Position numbers and translations under genes: made by a program | NCBI GenBank assembly: GCA_037576195.1 | Contig: CM075101.1 | Location: 8,184,001 to 8,248,000, forward strand | DNA: 64,000 nucleotides | Source: Phytoseiulus persimilis | Taxonomy: Eukaryota; Arthropoda; Arachnida; Mesostigmata; Phytoseiidae | Direction: 5' to 3' | Notes under the pieces: generated by a model | The model's input: the letters and a program-made list of their open reading frames with translations, nothing else | Told to the model about the DNA's origin: nothing | Databases searched by the model: none | Shown: positions 25,839 to 38,500 of the stretch, piece by piece | Layout: every line of letters starts with the position of its first letter | Numbering within the stretch: the stretch's first letter is position 1

Positions 25839-26598
25839 TTTGAAATGGGGTTTCCGGCTGTTTGTCGGGAACCGGATGGAGTTCTGGTTGAGCTGAGTGG
25901 GGCGCGTCGTGGATTTCGGACTACACGAACGACTGGAATAACCAACCGAGCAAACAACAAACCTAAATGTGAATACATACGCTATTGAAGCACAAATCAA
26001 TGCTAACCCAGAGTTTAAGTGGCTGGGGTTGAGCGACACCGACATAGGAGGGACATCAAATTTTGGGTAATCTCTTGACAGGGCACAACTAGCGAAAGCT
26101 CGGAACGAAACATGCCACTTTATTAACAGGAACGACTTTAGCCATTATAAATGCGGAGCCAGACATGAGGAAGAGGAATAATGGAACAAGTTGCGATGAC
26201 TCACGAGACTTGAGCTGTTTCACGATCAAGTTCACAGACTAAACGCGTATCTGAGTATGAATGTACGAAAAAAATTCCAATCATCGTGTCCGTCGAACTC
26301 CAAGTCAGATGAGAGACTTTTTCGGATGACTCTTCCTGGATGTTCTCTGATTCTCCCGACAATTCAAACGAGGAATCCCGGTCCCTCTTCTTATCCTCTT
26401 ATCTCTAAATGTCTCCCATATTCTGACCCCTGCCTCAGTTCAAAACCCTCGTTTTCCGTCTTTTGTTTAGGCTTTTTCCATTGTTGCTAGAGTATTCTAT
26501 TTTAGAAATTGTTCAATCATTGCTCCTCCGTTTCCATGAGATAATTAGGAAATTTGAAACCTCTAGGATCCTTTCGAATGAAGAGAAAGAAAATGTTC

Positions 26599-26604
26599 AA
26601 TAAA
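26599..26604 (+). terminator. Candidate polyadenylation signal AATAAA of unkempt
   Basis: The first perfect AATAAA found on the forward strand after the unkempt stop, about 760 bases downstream. The T-rich sequence around it fits a 3' UTR. Confidence 0.4.
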
Positions 26605-28740
26605 TTTGTCCATATTGGAATAAGTATGCGTATTTTAGGTTCTTGTCTCACTTTGTGTTCCTGAGTTGTGTTTTGGTTGAGCCCGATCCCTCCGATTCTG
26701 CACTACTCGAAACTCGACTCCTTTCAATAGAGGTGTTGATGATACATGTGAATAATATACTCCCACATCCCACTTCAAATGACAAGCATCTTAAACAGGT
26801 GACGATTCCACGAACTAAGCCGAGTTGACTCGATTCTCGTAATCAGATCGAGCAGCGTGGCCCATATGTGCAATGTGTAACTTCATTGGGAATCCAGAGT
26901 GAGGTTCGACAAGAGAAACGGCGGTCACTGAAACGAAATCGCAGATCGTAGTTTTCATAAGATGCCAAATGGTTGTTTTCACATCGATACCATGTGCCGA
27001 ACATCATGCATCCCCTCCTGAGTCTGATGAAGTTGTCGCCATGCGGCTCCCGACCTCTTCAACACTCCGACATCGCGGGGGCAGGAAACTGCGAGATTTT
27101 CCTTCGAAGCGTCAGTCGGAGCATTGAATCTCATTGAAGGCTCTGAGAAGTATCAGTTCCGATTTACAACGTTGGAGCTTAGAACCCTGAACACAGAATA
27201 TGAATGAAGGTCCAAGACTCTTCTCTAGAAATCGCCGAGTAACTATCGCATTACAATGTGACATGTATCGAATCGAAGACATTTATTTTCTCTGATTTCC
27301 AGTAGAATGGCATTCGTGCCCAGAATTGTAGAGACCTGTATCCTTGCTGTCATCAGGATAGACAAATCGAGACTTCGACCGAATCATAGTTTAGGTACCT
27401 TTAGGCCTATTGAGAAATGACCGAAGAAAAATGACCCAACTTCGAGAAGGTGCTCCGAAATTTCAATAACATTGTAGGTTTGGAATTTAGCCTCTATAAA
27501 TTTCGGTGTCTAGAATCTTATTTTGAGAATGTTGAGAAAATAATAAGTCACTCTATAGCAAGGGAATATCCTAACACTCAGAAAGAGAATGTTTGTAGGT
27601 CATCATAACAAGCTCATCGATTCTTCAAAGACTCAGTAAGTTCGTTCGGGAGTGTCTGGGCTGGGCGGATATAAGTACGTCTTCGGGCCAATCTGTGAAC
27701 GCGATATAGCAACCGCTCCACCGCGAGAGCTCCGCTCCAGTTTCCGCGGAGAAGCGGCGGGTGGACCGTGTTATGAATCATGGGAAAGTTGTTGATGATG
27801 CCAATGTTTGGAACTCTCGAACATGTTAGAGTAGAGTGAGCGTACCAGTTATAGGACACAGGGTTTCCTAGTGATCGCGGGAGGCTTTGGGGGGGGGGAT
27901 GCTCCATGGGCTTTTTGGCTCATCGAGGTTATTGCCCGTGGTGTGAGTTCATCGCGACTGAAGCTAGAAATTCATACGACGGCTCCATAACTCTTGAGAT
28001 AGCGGAAGATTGCGAGGTGTCCTACTGATGGCCTGTGTCCCATAACTGCCACGCTCAAGCTACTTTCCTCCGATCGGCTAGTCCCTGCTCGTGATCACGC
28101 TAGAAATACATTCTACTTATCGTAAGAAGTCCGGTCTGCTCCCCAAAAGTAACTGAGCCTTCTACATCTATAATCATCAGTCATAACGAATTTTCCGATT
28201 CACAACTGAACCATAAAGGCGAGCTGGTGTAAATTGTCTGGTAATAAGAGTGATAACAATAAAAAAATGGCCCATTCATTCGTGATCGTTTTTTGCCCGA
28301 GTCGGACGCGCGATTTCCAGAGAGCATCTAACCAACACTTCGTCTCAACTCGGTGTTGCGCTTCCCCTCCGCTCAAATCCAGTTACCGACTCCCTAGAAG
28401 CAGCTGACTTGAGCCAATGCAATGCTCTCCGTAGGGAAAAGATGATCCACAATTGCTGGGTGCGGTGCAAAATACAGCCAGACTCGTGGAATGGCGTGGA
28501 ATCATCCAATTTGTCTGGAAAACAAGGCTGGAGTTATTTTTCAGAATCGTGATCGCTCGGCATCGACTTCGCTCATCCGATTAGAAGCTAAAGAATGAGG
28601 ATTGAATTACTAAATGGAAATAAAATCGAAAGACTCCGAAAGCGGCCGAGCCTGACCAGCTCCGCATCATCTGCACAGCAAAAATATTCAGGAGCAGGAA
28701 CAAGCCTCGCAGAGGGAGCTCGAACTCAGCGCCTAGGGAA
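26605..28740. other. Gene-poor sequence downstream of unkempt
   Basis: About 2.1 kb. No exon pair, transposon end or RNA gene was recognised. A run of nine G lies near 27890. I looked here specifically for a RING-encoding exon that could complete unkempt and saw none. Confidence 0.4.
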
Positions 28741-29061
28741 ATGAGTGATTTGGCCAAAATTCTGGAGTCGGATATTATGGCTGAAAAAATGTCCAGCCTC
28801 AAAGCCACTCGAACCACGCGTCGCCACGCTCGGGCAACCTTGACTTCTATGAAGAGAGCACTGGGGAGTGCGAATCTCGAAGAAAATGAACCGCGGTTTC
28901 GAATGGGTCCTATAGTAGCAGGACCTGAGGCTTCCAAATCTCTCCAGAGTACAAAAGTTTCTCTCATAGAGATTCCGAGTGTGTGTAATCATCATGGAGG
29001 AAGTGAACTGACAATCAGCGAGAATCGTCGCTACACTGCAACTGCACCCTCTTCTTCGAGT
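28741..29061 (+). pseudogene. Possible gag-like N-terminal remnant of a BEL/Pao-type element
   Basis: An ATG frame of 107 codons begins with an acidic helix and then a basic, helix-forming segment, SSLKATRTTRRHARATLTSM. This resembles the LKxxRxxxRxxFTR start of the DUF1759-type gag region of BEL/Pao retroelements. The rest does not continue as gag, and no protease, reverse transcriptase or integrase motifs follow. A chance frame or an unrelated small protein is equally possible. Confidence 0.25.
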
Positions 29062-29279
29062 TGATGGCTCGCAAGAGGGAAAGACGAAGATTTATCTTCA
29101 CACATATTGGGAATCGCCTCAGGAATTTCAGCTGGTGATCCAGTCTCAGCCACGCTTGGAACCGATAGCGACCAGCCATGCCGCAGTCATGTGAAAATGG
29201 ATTTCATTCCTGTCGGGCAGCGATGGGCATAAATTAATCCTAGTGCGGGCAGCCTAGAACTTCCGAATCTGGGTTTGAT

Positions 29280-29790
29280 TCGATTCCTGGATTCGAATTC
29301 ACAAATATGCTCAGATCCACCCCGCAATCACATCCATGGGCCCTCAAAGTATGGTCAAATCGAGCCGGAATCATCACCGAAGTACGTTCAGAACGAGGCA
29401 AAAGCATGATCGGAGCGGGGCGAAATCCTCTTCGAGAACTCTTCGCTGGACACGGACTTGAATACCTGGGAGGATCTTCATGAGGAGAGATAACCACGAT
29501 CAGAATGATCCGGATCCAACTGAGAGCGAAGAATAGATAAGCTCACGAGGGCTTCAGAGAGAACCCGATCTCGATGAACAATTCCAAGAAAGTCACCCCC
29601 TAGCCGACGACTAGAGAGCCAACAACGCTCGAAGCCAAGGAGAGAGGAACGAACGGTCAGCAGGTTCTGATTTGAATTAATTCACGGACTCGGCTCGAAT
29701 CCGCTTTCGAATTCGGGTCGGATTCGAGTCCGGGTTCGCCGGGAAAACTATGAGTCCGGATTCAGGCTCGGATGGTTGAATCCGAATCAT
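29280..29790. repeat. Degenerate GGATTCGAATCC-type repeat clusters
   Basis: Around 29280-29300 and 29690-29790 the sequence is built from variants of GGATTCGA, TCCGGATT and GAATCCG on both strands, giving local palindromes. Similar variants recur near 38600-38680 and 51520-51620. They look like a short, low-complexity repeat family spread through the gene-poor block. Confidence 0.3.
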
Positions 29791-30140
29791 GCCCATGTCT
29801 CCTGCTGGGGAATGGGGGAAAATATCGCCATCCTGTCCACAGGCGATGCGGAACTGCAACGTGAAAGAAGAGAGAGTTCCGATAGAATGCATTATACAAC
29901 ACAGCAGGAAATGACTCAGTCGATCGCAATCTATATACGAGACCGAGGCAATCACAAGTAAGCTGAAAGATGAACCGAACACTGCTGCCTCGCAGGCCCC
30001 CGCAGCTTACTCCCCACTGGTTAGGCTTAGAGCGAATTTGATGATCGTTATCCATCTGCCTCGAAGCTCCGTTCTCGGGTCGTCCCTCCTCAAGCTCTAT
30101 CTCCCCGGGGCTCTCTCCGCCCGAATATGATTCTGCTTGT

Positions 30141-30428
30141 TCCCAATACTCTTGTATCTTCGTTGACGCTTCGTCAGACGTGTCGCATGACGATCAGTTG
30201 AGCCAGAAACCGCGCTACGTGGGGATCGATAGATCCCATATCAGCGTAGTCGAATCTCTTGTGGATTTCATCGACGCGGTGGGTGAATCTGCAGAGGAGC
30301 TCACACAGTTGATCCTAGAGACGATCGAATCTCAGAATCTCGATCTCAACGAGTTGTCCTGTAGCAGCGTCATGGAAGAAGCGATGCATGAATTCGCGGT
30401 CCCCATAGCTCGCAAGACTGGACTCTGA
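30141..30428 (+). pseudogene. hAT-superfamily transposase fragment (DUF4371-like), truncated
   Basis: A frame reading YSCIFVDASSDVSHDDQLSQ, then a short RYV block, an acidic helix with VVESLVDFIDAV, a second helix with LTQLILETI and a terminal LDLNELSC. It follows the order of the start of the hAT/ZBED-type transposase core: I.VD.t.DvS...Q, rYV, the f...f helices and l.l..l..q..D. It breaks off where the catalytic region with its conserved Asp/Asn block should begin and ends at TGA after 20 unrelated residues. No dimerisation domain, terminal inverted repeats or target duplication were found. This is an old, inactive fragment. Confidence 0.55.
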
Positions 30429-33400
30429 GGTGCATTATGAAGTCCGGAAACGCGGTGGGTATGGGATAATGTACTCTTGACATCCCATACTTGAGTTTTG
30501 GCATCTTTGGCTCATGTTTAGCTGCACGGGGACACGCATAAGAGGCGGCACCCTCGGAATCTCTGAGTTCCGCCCCGGGCGGCACTCCGACTAGCTACGC
30601 CCCTGTGCCTCGAGCGATGAGAATCATCCAATCACAGACTTGTATACCGACTTGATGAGCAGCGTCTGAAGAGTCGAGATAACCGCTTCAAAGGAACCTG
30701 AAAGCGTCCTACTTCCAAGCCAGCAATTCGCCAGCAACGAGGTCACGTGACTCGGCACTAAGACCACCGGCGGAGTAAGATGACCGTTTTGGTTTGAAAG
30801 CAATAGTTTCCCCTCATGAACTGAACCGTTCGGTTGTAGTTCTTCGGTTCTAAGAAGTTAAGCCACTCTGATCATCCGATGTCAACATCTTCCGAAATTA
30901 GGACGTATTATTGCAGCATGCCCAAAATGACACTCCGCCCGGTTGCTATGGTCTTGCGGCCATCTAACAGTTTCGCGTTTGACAGTTTTCCGGGTGTGTC
31001 CTTAAAACAAACACACTGAGAACGAGCAAGAGGTTCAGAGTCGATCTCAACTTGTGACTGCCGACCTTTCATGGTCGGGTTACACCTACCTGAACGAAGG
31101 AAAGCTCCCCACCTTGACCGTGTTCGCGGAACCACTCCTTCGCCGACAAACTACGAAAATTGAGCTGAAAATATACACAGAAAAATTCTTTCAAAAATTC
31201 GTTCCTGCGGGAAACGAGATCCAATCCATTGACAAAACACCGGAGCGGAGCCCAACGAACACTGAATTACGTTGCCAGGTTTCAAACAGCGAACGGCTGC
31301 AACCATTTGCTTACAGGCTGAATGACGTTCTGGCTCCTGAAGTGTAGCCCACCCTGACAGAAATATCATTCCGATTCGACGAATTCGATATGGAAAAGCA
31401 GAAACCCGGTCGGTGGACGATTCAAGGGTATCCAGAATGGATATCTGAAATTAGTGGTTTCGATTGAAGTCACTCGCAAATCACCGACTCCGGCTTCCTG
31501 CTCTTGGCGTTGAAACTCCTTGCAAGAATAGCGGCAGAAAGTTGAGGGAGACCGAATGAAGTGACCGTGAAAAATGCCGGAGATACGACGTTTACGACAG
31601 GATCTCATCGAGTGCAACGACTCGAGGCTTCCCGGCATGAGACGTTCTCTCGGGAAATCCATCGGTCACATCGTAGGCTTGGGGCTGGCGAAGTTTCGGG
31701 TTGGGGACGCTGGAAAACTGAGAAGATGACCAAAATGCACCAGGAAACGGAGCGCCCAGGCGGGATACCACTGCGAAAACCCGAGTGTGCAGACCGATGA
31801 CCGAGGCCGACAGCTACTCAGGCTCTTCAACAGACTTCCCGAGAAGAGAAAACCGGAAACTCAAGATAGAAACATGCCTCCCGAGCTCAGTGTACAAGCT
31901 CACAGCAGGGAGCAACATACATATCGCAAACAGCCAGCTCTGCGAGAATGATGGAGCGCCCTATTCGCTTTGTCACGGGCAAACTCGCTGTCAACTAGAG
32001 CCCATAAGATGAACTCTGGATTAGACTAAACCTGTACCAGATACGGGGTTAAGAATGAAACACGATGTCTTCGAATGTCATGACATTTCCTATACCGAAG
32101 ATGAATTCCTGCACCGTCTCGGAATCAACGAGGAAGCGCACAACGCAACCGAAGTGAGATGGACGGAGAACATCCTGGAGGACTCGGTTAAGAATAATAA
32201 TCGATCTACTGGGTGACTCAGGCCTGCAATGAAAGGCTGATCATTCGCGTATATGTGAGAACAAGTTTGTGCGAGTTGATCTGGATCAATCAATACCATT
32301 CCGTGCGGAAAGTTTCTCGAATGAATGTGTGGAGCATCATCCGAGTCGCCATCGATGCAAGAATTGTATCCTGGATGAGCGAATCATTCTCTCTGCAGAG
32401 CGGATATGGAACAGGCAGCACTCCTGAAAGTTGCGATAGCTCAGCTCCTAAACCACGAATCAGTGGGTTCGGTTTGACTCGGGAACTTTGCTCCATACAA
32501 TCAAAGCCTGTCAAATGTTGTCTGCGTGGGTAGTGAATGATAACGATCAGAGCTGAGAAGTTCAGGCCTTATTCATCAATCATCACCCATAAATCCATGG
32601 CTCCATGGGTAAATGCATGGATATTTTGATAAAGTAGTGTATTAGTGCCAAGAGAACTGATAAACTCAGCCATCAGAGACCCACTCATCCATCTTCCTGT
32701 ATGGACAGATGTTAGGTGTAAAATTAAGATTCTCTGAACTTCTAAGCTCTAGTCATGATATATAAACGGATTCTTGTCTGAATGAGCAAGCATGGGATGA
32801 ACGAATCGGGGGGCGAAGATTGACAACGGTTCCGAGCAATGTTTAGGTTCGAGTTCATTACGGATCCTCGCCTCCGGCTTCGAGATAGCAGCTCGGCCAC
32901 TCGACTGGATTCGAGTTTCACGGCTCCTTCATTCTTTTGAGACAGAGTTGAGGAGGGCGGTTCCTCATTCGCGATGATCACCGCATTCGCGCGACGAAAA
33001 ACAGCTGCTGGCCGTCATCACAGATGAACGATGCCTGGGTTTGTTGTTCCTGAACTATTTCACTCACGAAGCTTGTTTCGGATTCCGAATGCTCGCACGG
33101 AATCCATTCGTTCGTTCGAGTATAAACGAACGGGAGCTTTCAAAAATATGCGCCGCAGCAGTTGAACGGAGCGGACTCGAGTGCAGGTGATCGATGAGGC
33201 TCGTTTGCGATTTTTCAACGGACCGGGAAACGAGGTCTACCGGAAACCCGCAAGCTAGGGCGATGATTTCTTGCACACGCTTCTCTGATCTGACGCGTGA
33301 CGTAACGGGGAGATAATATTCTGTTCGACCCTTCGGACAGAAGTGGACTGTATTTCATTCCAAGAACAGCGAGCCAAACTGCTAATTGGGAAAGCGCACG

Positions 33401-34937
33401 ACTCGAATCCGGTTGTGAGAATCCAATTGAGATGTACAAGGAGTCCGAATTTTTCTCCAGAAAAGACCAATGCTCCCGGTGGAGAGTCCGGACGTGCCAT
33501 CGTATTTTCTCATCCTCAGACAGCTCCTCAGCCTCGCCTGGAGTCTGAAAGTCAAGGCTCCTTTTGTGGCAGGTCACGATGATGCCGTATCGATGCCGTC
33601 ACGGTATGTGCTTAAGAATTGACCATTCCGAGCCTTATACGGTCTTCAAAGCATCTTAATCGTCTGCATCGGACTCACAATTGATTCCAAATCTCGTTTA
33701 GTCGAAAATCGAAGCATACATAGCCTCGGATATATCTAACGGTTAAGAAGGTTGGGGACCAGGACTCCCAAAAGGAGCAACGAAGACGAGACTCATCGCA
33801 CACGAAGAAATCAAGCTGTTGGCGGAGCGTGGCACGGCTAGGGTGGCTGTGGTGTCTCCCAAGTCGGCTCTCCACCGGAGCATACACGAACCACGACGCT
33901 CCAGCGAGCGAGCCGCGTTGTCAGTTTGTACCCTGGGAGAAAATCCAGGACGCTGACCGGATCGATCTGAAACGCCGCCCTGGCTCATTAAAGTGTTCAC
34001 TTGGGGTCATTTGGCATTACCGGCGGTCGTGCGGCCATTGCCCGACGCTTTCACTTCGCAGGACCTTTCCTCCTATGAAGTTTCAGCCGATTACGGTAAT
34101 TGTTGGGATGTGATTCTGCAGAGAAATGACAACAGCTCGGAAAATTACCATTTGAGATCAGTTGATAAGTCCCCAGAGAGGCATCTGAGATCTGGTCGTC
34201 GTCCGCCAATCCGAATCCTAGCGGAGAGGAACGAGCCAATTTTCACGTTTTTAGAGGGCTGGTGGAGCGATGCAACCAGCGGAAGTTTGTTGTAGCCTTA
34301 GAAGAATACTCACTTGGAAGAACGAAACGAGCTGATCGTAGGCCAAAACAAAAAACTCGAATCCTTGAAGAGGAACGTCTCAGACATAAACACGTTCGCT
34401 GAGCTTTCGAGGCGCAGCACGAGTTAACGAGATACCCGGCTGGTCGTCACCGAAACTTTCGCGAGCCAAACCGCAACAGTAGCTCAGTTTCATGCGGAAA
34501 GTTTTTGTTTTTCCCGCTCTCGAGAAAATCGATCAACTCCATCCGACAGAGGGAGCCCGGAAACTTTACTCGGACCGAATATGATCCAGATCTTCGCGAT
34601 GACCGTGATCCGAATGCAGCGTTACTGACCATTCAAAGATCAGTGATGAGGGAATGAGTGTGGTAAAAGGCGATCGCATAACGGCGACCCATGGCGGAGT
34701 CTCTCCGAACAGCTCGGGATCGGAGTTTGGGTTCGCGTTTCTGATCTCGCTCCCAGGCGGGGCTCAAATAGAGGTGGATTGAATGAATTTCCGAATCTAC
34801 GTATTGGGGATCCAGTGGTGTTCCTTTTGAATTCGCTACCGAGGCCATCGGCTCTTGAGGGCACGCGAATTCCCAGGATTGGAATTCGCGGCTCGAGAAG
34901 ATGAGGCCTGACTGGGCGATTATGTTCTCAGCAAGAA
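30429..34937. other. Gene-poor sequence after the hAT fragment
   Basis: About 4.5 kb. Near 32054-32215 (+) an ATG frame of about 53 codons is strongly acidic (beginning MKHDVFECHDISYTEDEF), which looks more like protein than chance, but it is isolated and unrecognised. Nothing else could be supported. Confidence 0.3.
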
Positions 34938-35558
34938 ATGGTCGGCTGCTACGCTGCTGCAAACTCCCGATTTCTAGGAAGTCCGGTCGATTTCTGGGTC
35001 CCGGGAAACTTCCCACTCGCATGTGCCACCGTTAAGACAAGCTCCTTTAGTCTCCAAGGTAGCTCGAAGCCTGGGAGTTATCCTGAGCAAGATTCCTCAA
35101 ATTCAGAATTTCGCACCCAAGTTCCGACTCGCGAAGGAGCCAGGCGAGTATCTGACGTAGAACGAGGACTTGAAATCTCGTGCCCGCGCCAAACTAAGAC
35201 GGTGCCAAGATTCTCACGATTAGCTTGTCCGGTCTCCCGGCGGTCCGACTTCGGGCACAGAGGATGTGCAAATATAGGTGATCGTCTTCTACGATTTTCT
35301 TCGTTGTTTTTTACCATGTGTACATCCCTAAGAGGAAGCTCTGAGTGGAAATCAGCGCTTCTAGGACGTCGGCGAGCCTGGGACGCACAGGAAGCAATCG
35401 CATTGATGATATATGCAAAGACTCAATCGTCAAGTTTGAGCTGTGATGGCGGTGTACATGCTGGGAAAACTTGGCAGGGTCTCAATCGTCATCATCGAAA
35501 CGCTGTAAGCAAAAACGGATTGTGTCAAATCATCGCTTTCCCTTGGAAACGCCCCTGA
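34938..35558 (+). other. Open frame of 206 codons, probably not a gene
   Basis: A forward ATG frame of 206 codons with no signal peptide, domain, membrane segment or family motif, and high Ser and Arg content typical of non-coding frames in this window. One or so of this length is expected by chance over both strands of 64 kb. Kept only as a note. Confidence 0.1.
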
Positions 35559-38500
35559 GGTCAAGGAAACCAGGTATTTTCAGCGCCAATGCGAACAATT
35601 CTTTCGTATCGAGGCGATGTTCGTCTCAGACTCGTCACAGAAAACGCGTACCGCTCGGTCCTCGTTTCAATTCCAGAGCGCCGAACTTGAGAATCAATGG
35701 ACAGATATAGATTTCGGGGGAAAAGTCCGCCTGGTGAATGACAGCGGTCACGAGCTGGGACACTTGAAGGCAAACAGGGTAGTGCACCTGAAAATCTGAG
35801 GAATTGATGGAATTGTTCTGACGCGTCAACGAACGTCAGTAATCGCCGGCAAAGACTCAGAAATAGGTAACCGAAAAAATCAGATTCACTCTCGCCTTCG
35901 ATCAGACGGTAGCTGCCCGGCTCGCGGGCTCCCAAGATAGCAAGAAAGCAGCGGCAGCCTACGCCCTCTCTTAGAAATGAAAATTTCCTCTCCCCGGAAA
36001 GTTAAAAGCCGTTGGCGGGCGCCGTCCTCGAGAACTTCCGAAACCCAACCGCGTTTGGCTGTAACGATCCCATTTCTACCATTCTTGTTCCTATAATAAA
36101 CGTGGACCGGGGCAGCCGTCTCCCCCAGATTGTGCGCGAGCGGCCGACCCGAACAGTGAGGAACAAGACAAGCTTGTTGTCAGAGTACAGTGCCAGAGCG
36201 GGATCCATGGCGGCGAGGATTCCGATTAAGCATCCAGGGGGGCTTTGACGAGGTCGGATCGGAGATAATCCCAAAAAGTGTCGGGCGGCTCATGCTTGAA
36301 TTCAGCATCGTGGAGCTCTAGTGACACCAGATGCTTCCCAGATCCGTGAGTGCTCAGTGATGGGAACAGCAAGAGGCTTGCCACGATTTGACCTAAACTG
36401 TGATTACTTGTGATTCCTTTTGCGGCAGCACCCAAAGCGGAGAGCCGATACTGGTCGTTGGATCACGAGCACCAAACAGTGAATTCGGGAACTCAAAGTA
36501 AGTGGGACTTCCAATATATTGACAGGGTATCGAAGTTTCCTGTTAGAATATTCCGAAATACAGGAGAGCTTACGTTGTCATGGGAACAACGGGTTGAAAT
36601 CCGATATCTCCATGAGCACAGATTTTCCTTGACTTCGGATGGAAGAGCCCCTTCTTTGGCGCGAAACTCAAGATAGATCCGTTCGGGAGGCTTCTTCGTG
36701 TCTCAGACTCAGATTTAGAGGCGGTTTCCCAATCTCGAGTTCTGGTTTCGCCGACGAATAGGAATCGAAACCGGATTCCCAGTTTCATCGACAACTTTCA
36801 TTCCGCGCAACCCTTCTCAGTTGTTGGCCAGATTCTAAATAAGAGTCCCATGTTTCGACGCTCTCCACATAGTTTCGAATAGTCTGTCTTGATCGGTGAC
36901 CCCGGCAGGAAAACGTTCAAGTGCCTGTGCCGAATGATACATCTGAGATTCGGGCTCAGCAAACCTGCACATTGTCAGTGGGAATTACTCAGAATTCTTT
37001 CGCCGGTAGAACACATCCGACTGATCCCGCGCCGAGGTTCTCGAAGATAACTGACTCCCTTCACATCGGAACTTTGTGAAAAAAAAAATTCTCTGAGCCT
37101 GAAAGACGATACTAATCAAGTGTGTGCCAATCAAACAGAGTCCGACTCCCGATTCAGTGCGAGTTTGATTCGTGCAACATTTTGCCTGGACGCTTGAGCA
37201 ATGTTGTCCTTGTTTAGTGGATGCTTGGTTGGCATCGCCAGCCACTTTTTTGATATAACTCGGGCGGAAATTCTGTGATATTCCCTAAGTATGTTGTCTA
37301 TCTGCTCCCTCGAGGAATATTCACTGCGTCGTGGAGGTGCAGGATGCAGGGGGACTCAAGGAAGCCGTTTTGTGGACGACGCAGAGTTATCCAAGTGTTC
37401 TGTGCCACTTGTGGCCCAGGAGGAACTTCTTCGAGTTAAGTCCGAGTCTAGGTACTTCCATTCTACAGAAGGTGTAGTCGGTTGAGCTCGATCGAGCGGC
37501 TCTTCGCAGTAACAACTTCCGACGGTATTTCAATGTTCGATATTGCATACAGCGGCGAGAGAATACCCCAAACAAGGCTGCTTTCGAGTCATCCACATCA
37601 CCTGAAAGTTTCACTCCGCTTTCTGATTCGGGAGCTCCCGTGGTTTTCATCACCGATTCATGGGAGAGCGGAGTCCTGGAAGAATTATGTGTTTGGGCTG
37701 CTCAACCCTTTGAAGTCTTCTCATTCCGCGGCTGTGGTAAAGTTGCCCACGAGAAGTATCCTTCATGCTATTCTGCTTGAGCTGAAATGCTTGGCAGACT
37801 TCAGAAGGGCTCGCTTTAAATTGAATGAAATAGCGTTTCGTAATCGTCATCAGTGAATATCCAGAAGATCGCTTCCGTATGCAGCAGAAGTAGTGTCCGA
37901 GGTTCTGACTTGAGGGGAGAATTCAGCCTCTTCCGGGAAACTGCCCTCTGAATCTTTCTCCTCAGAGTGTCAGTCATGAGTTAGTTTTTTCGCACTTTTT
38001 CATTGTATGGAGTAATCCTCTTCGATCTTAGCCATCATCCAGGGCGATCCGGCGGCTTTAACCCGGGGGAAATCAGGCACGGCAGTTCTTTGTTACCACA
38101 GAGCTCATTTGTGGAGTTTGTGTAAGCAGGAATGTCTCTGCTCGACACCCCCGTGCTACAGTTTTCTATTTCAATATTATAGAGGTTTCAAGAGCTCAAA
38201 CGCTCAAAGCCGGAATCAACATTACCCACGAAATATGGTGTGTCGACTAACTTGGTAGACTACAGGAATCACTTCGAGCTGCATTTCTGATGTTCAGAAA
38301 TATTCACGAAGAGATCAATCCGATCTCAAAATATTAGCTTTTACTTCGTCGAGAGCTCTCGTAGTCGTTTCTGAATCAGGAATGAGCATGGAACAAACCG
38401 GAGATATCGCCGGTGGGTCACAAGCTGCTGAAGCGATAGACGGTACCAAAGAGAGAGATGGGCAAAGAGACTCGACTTCAAATGAGAAGAACAGCGTTCG

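Noticed and set aside
25836-28740. A RING exon completing unkempt
   Set aside because: Read in all three forward frames; no C..C/C.H/C..C spacing flanked by splice sites was seen.
34938-35558. Forward frame of 206 codons as a gene
   Set aside because: About one such frame is expected by chance in this window; composition is Ser/Arg-rich like neighbouring non-coding frames and no splice partner or motif was found.
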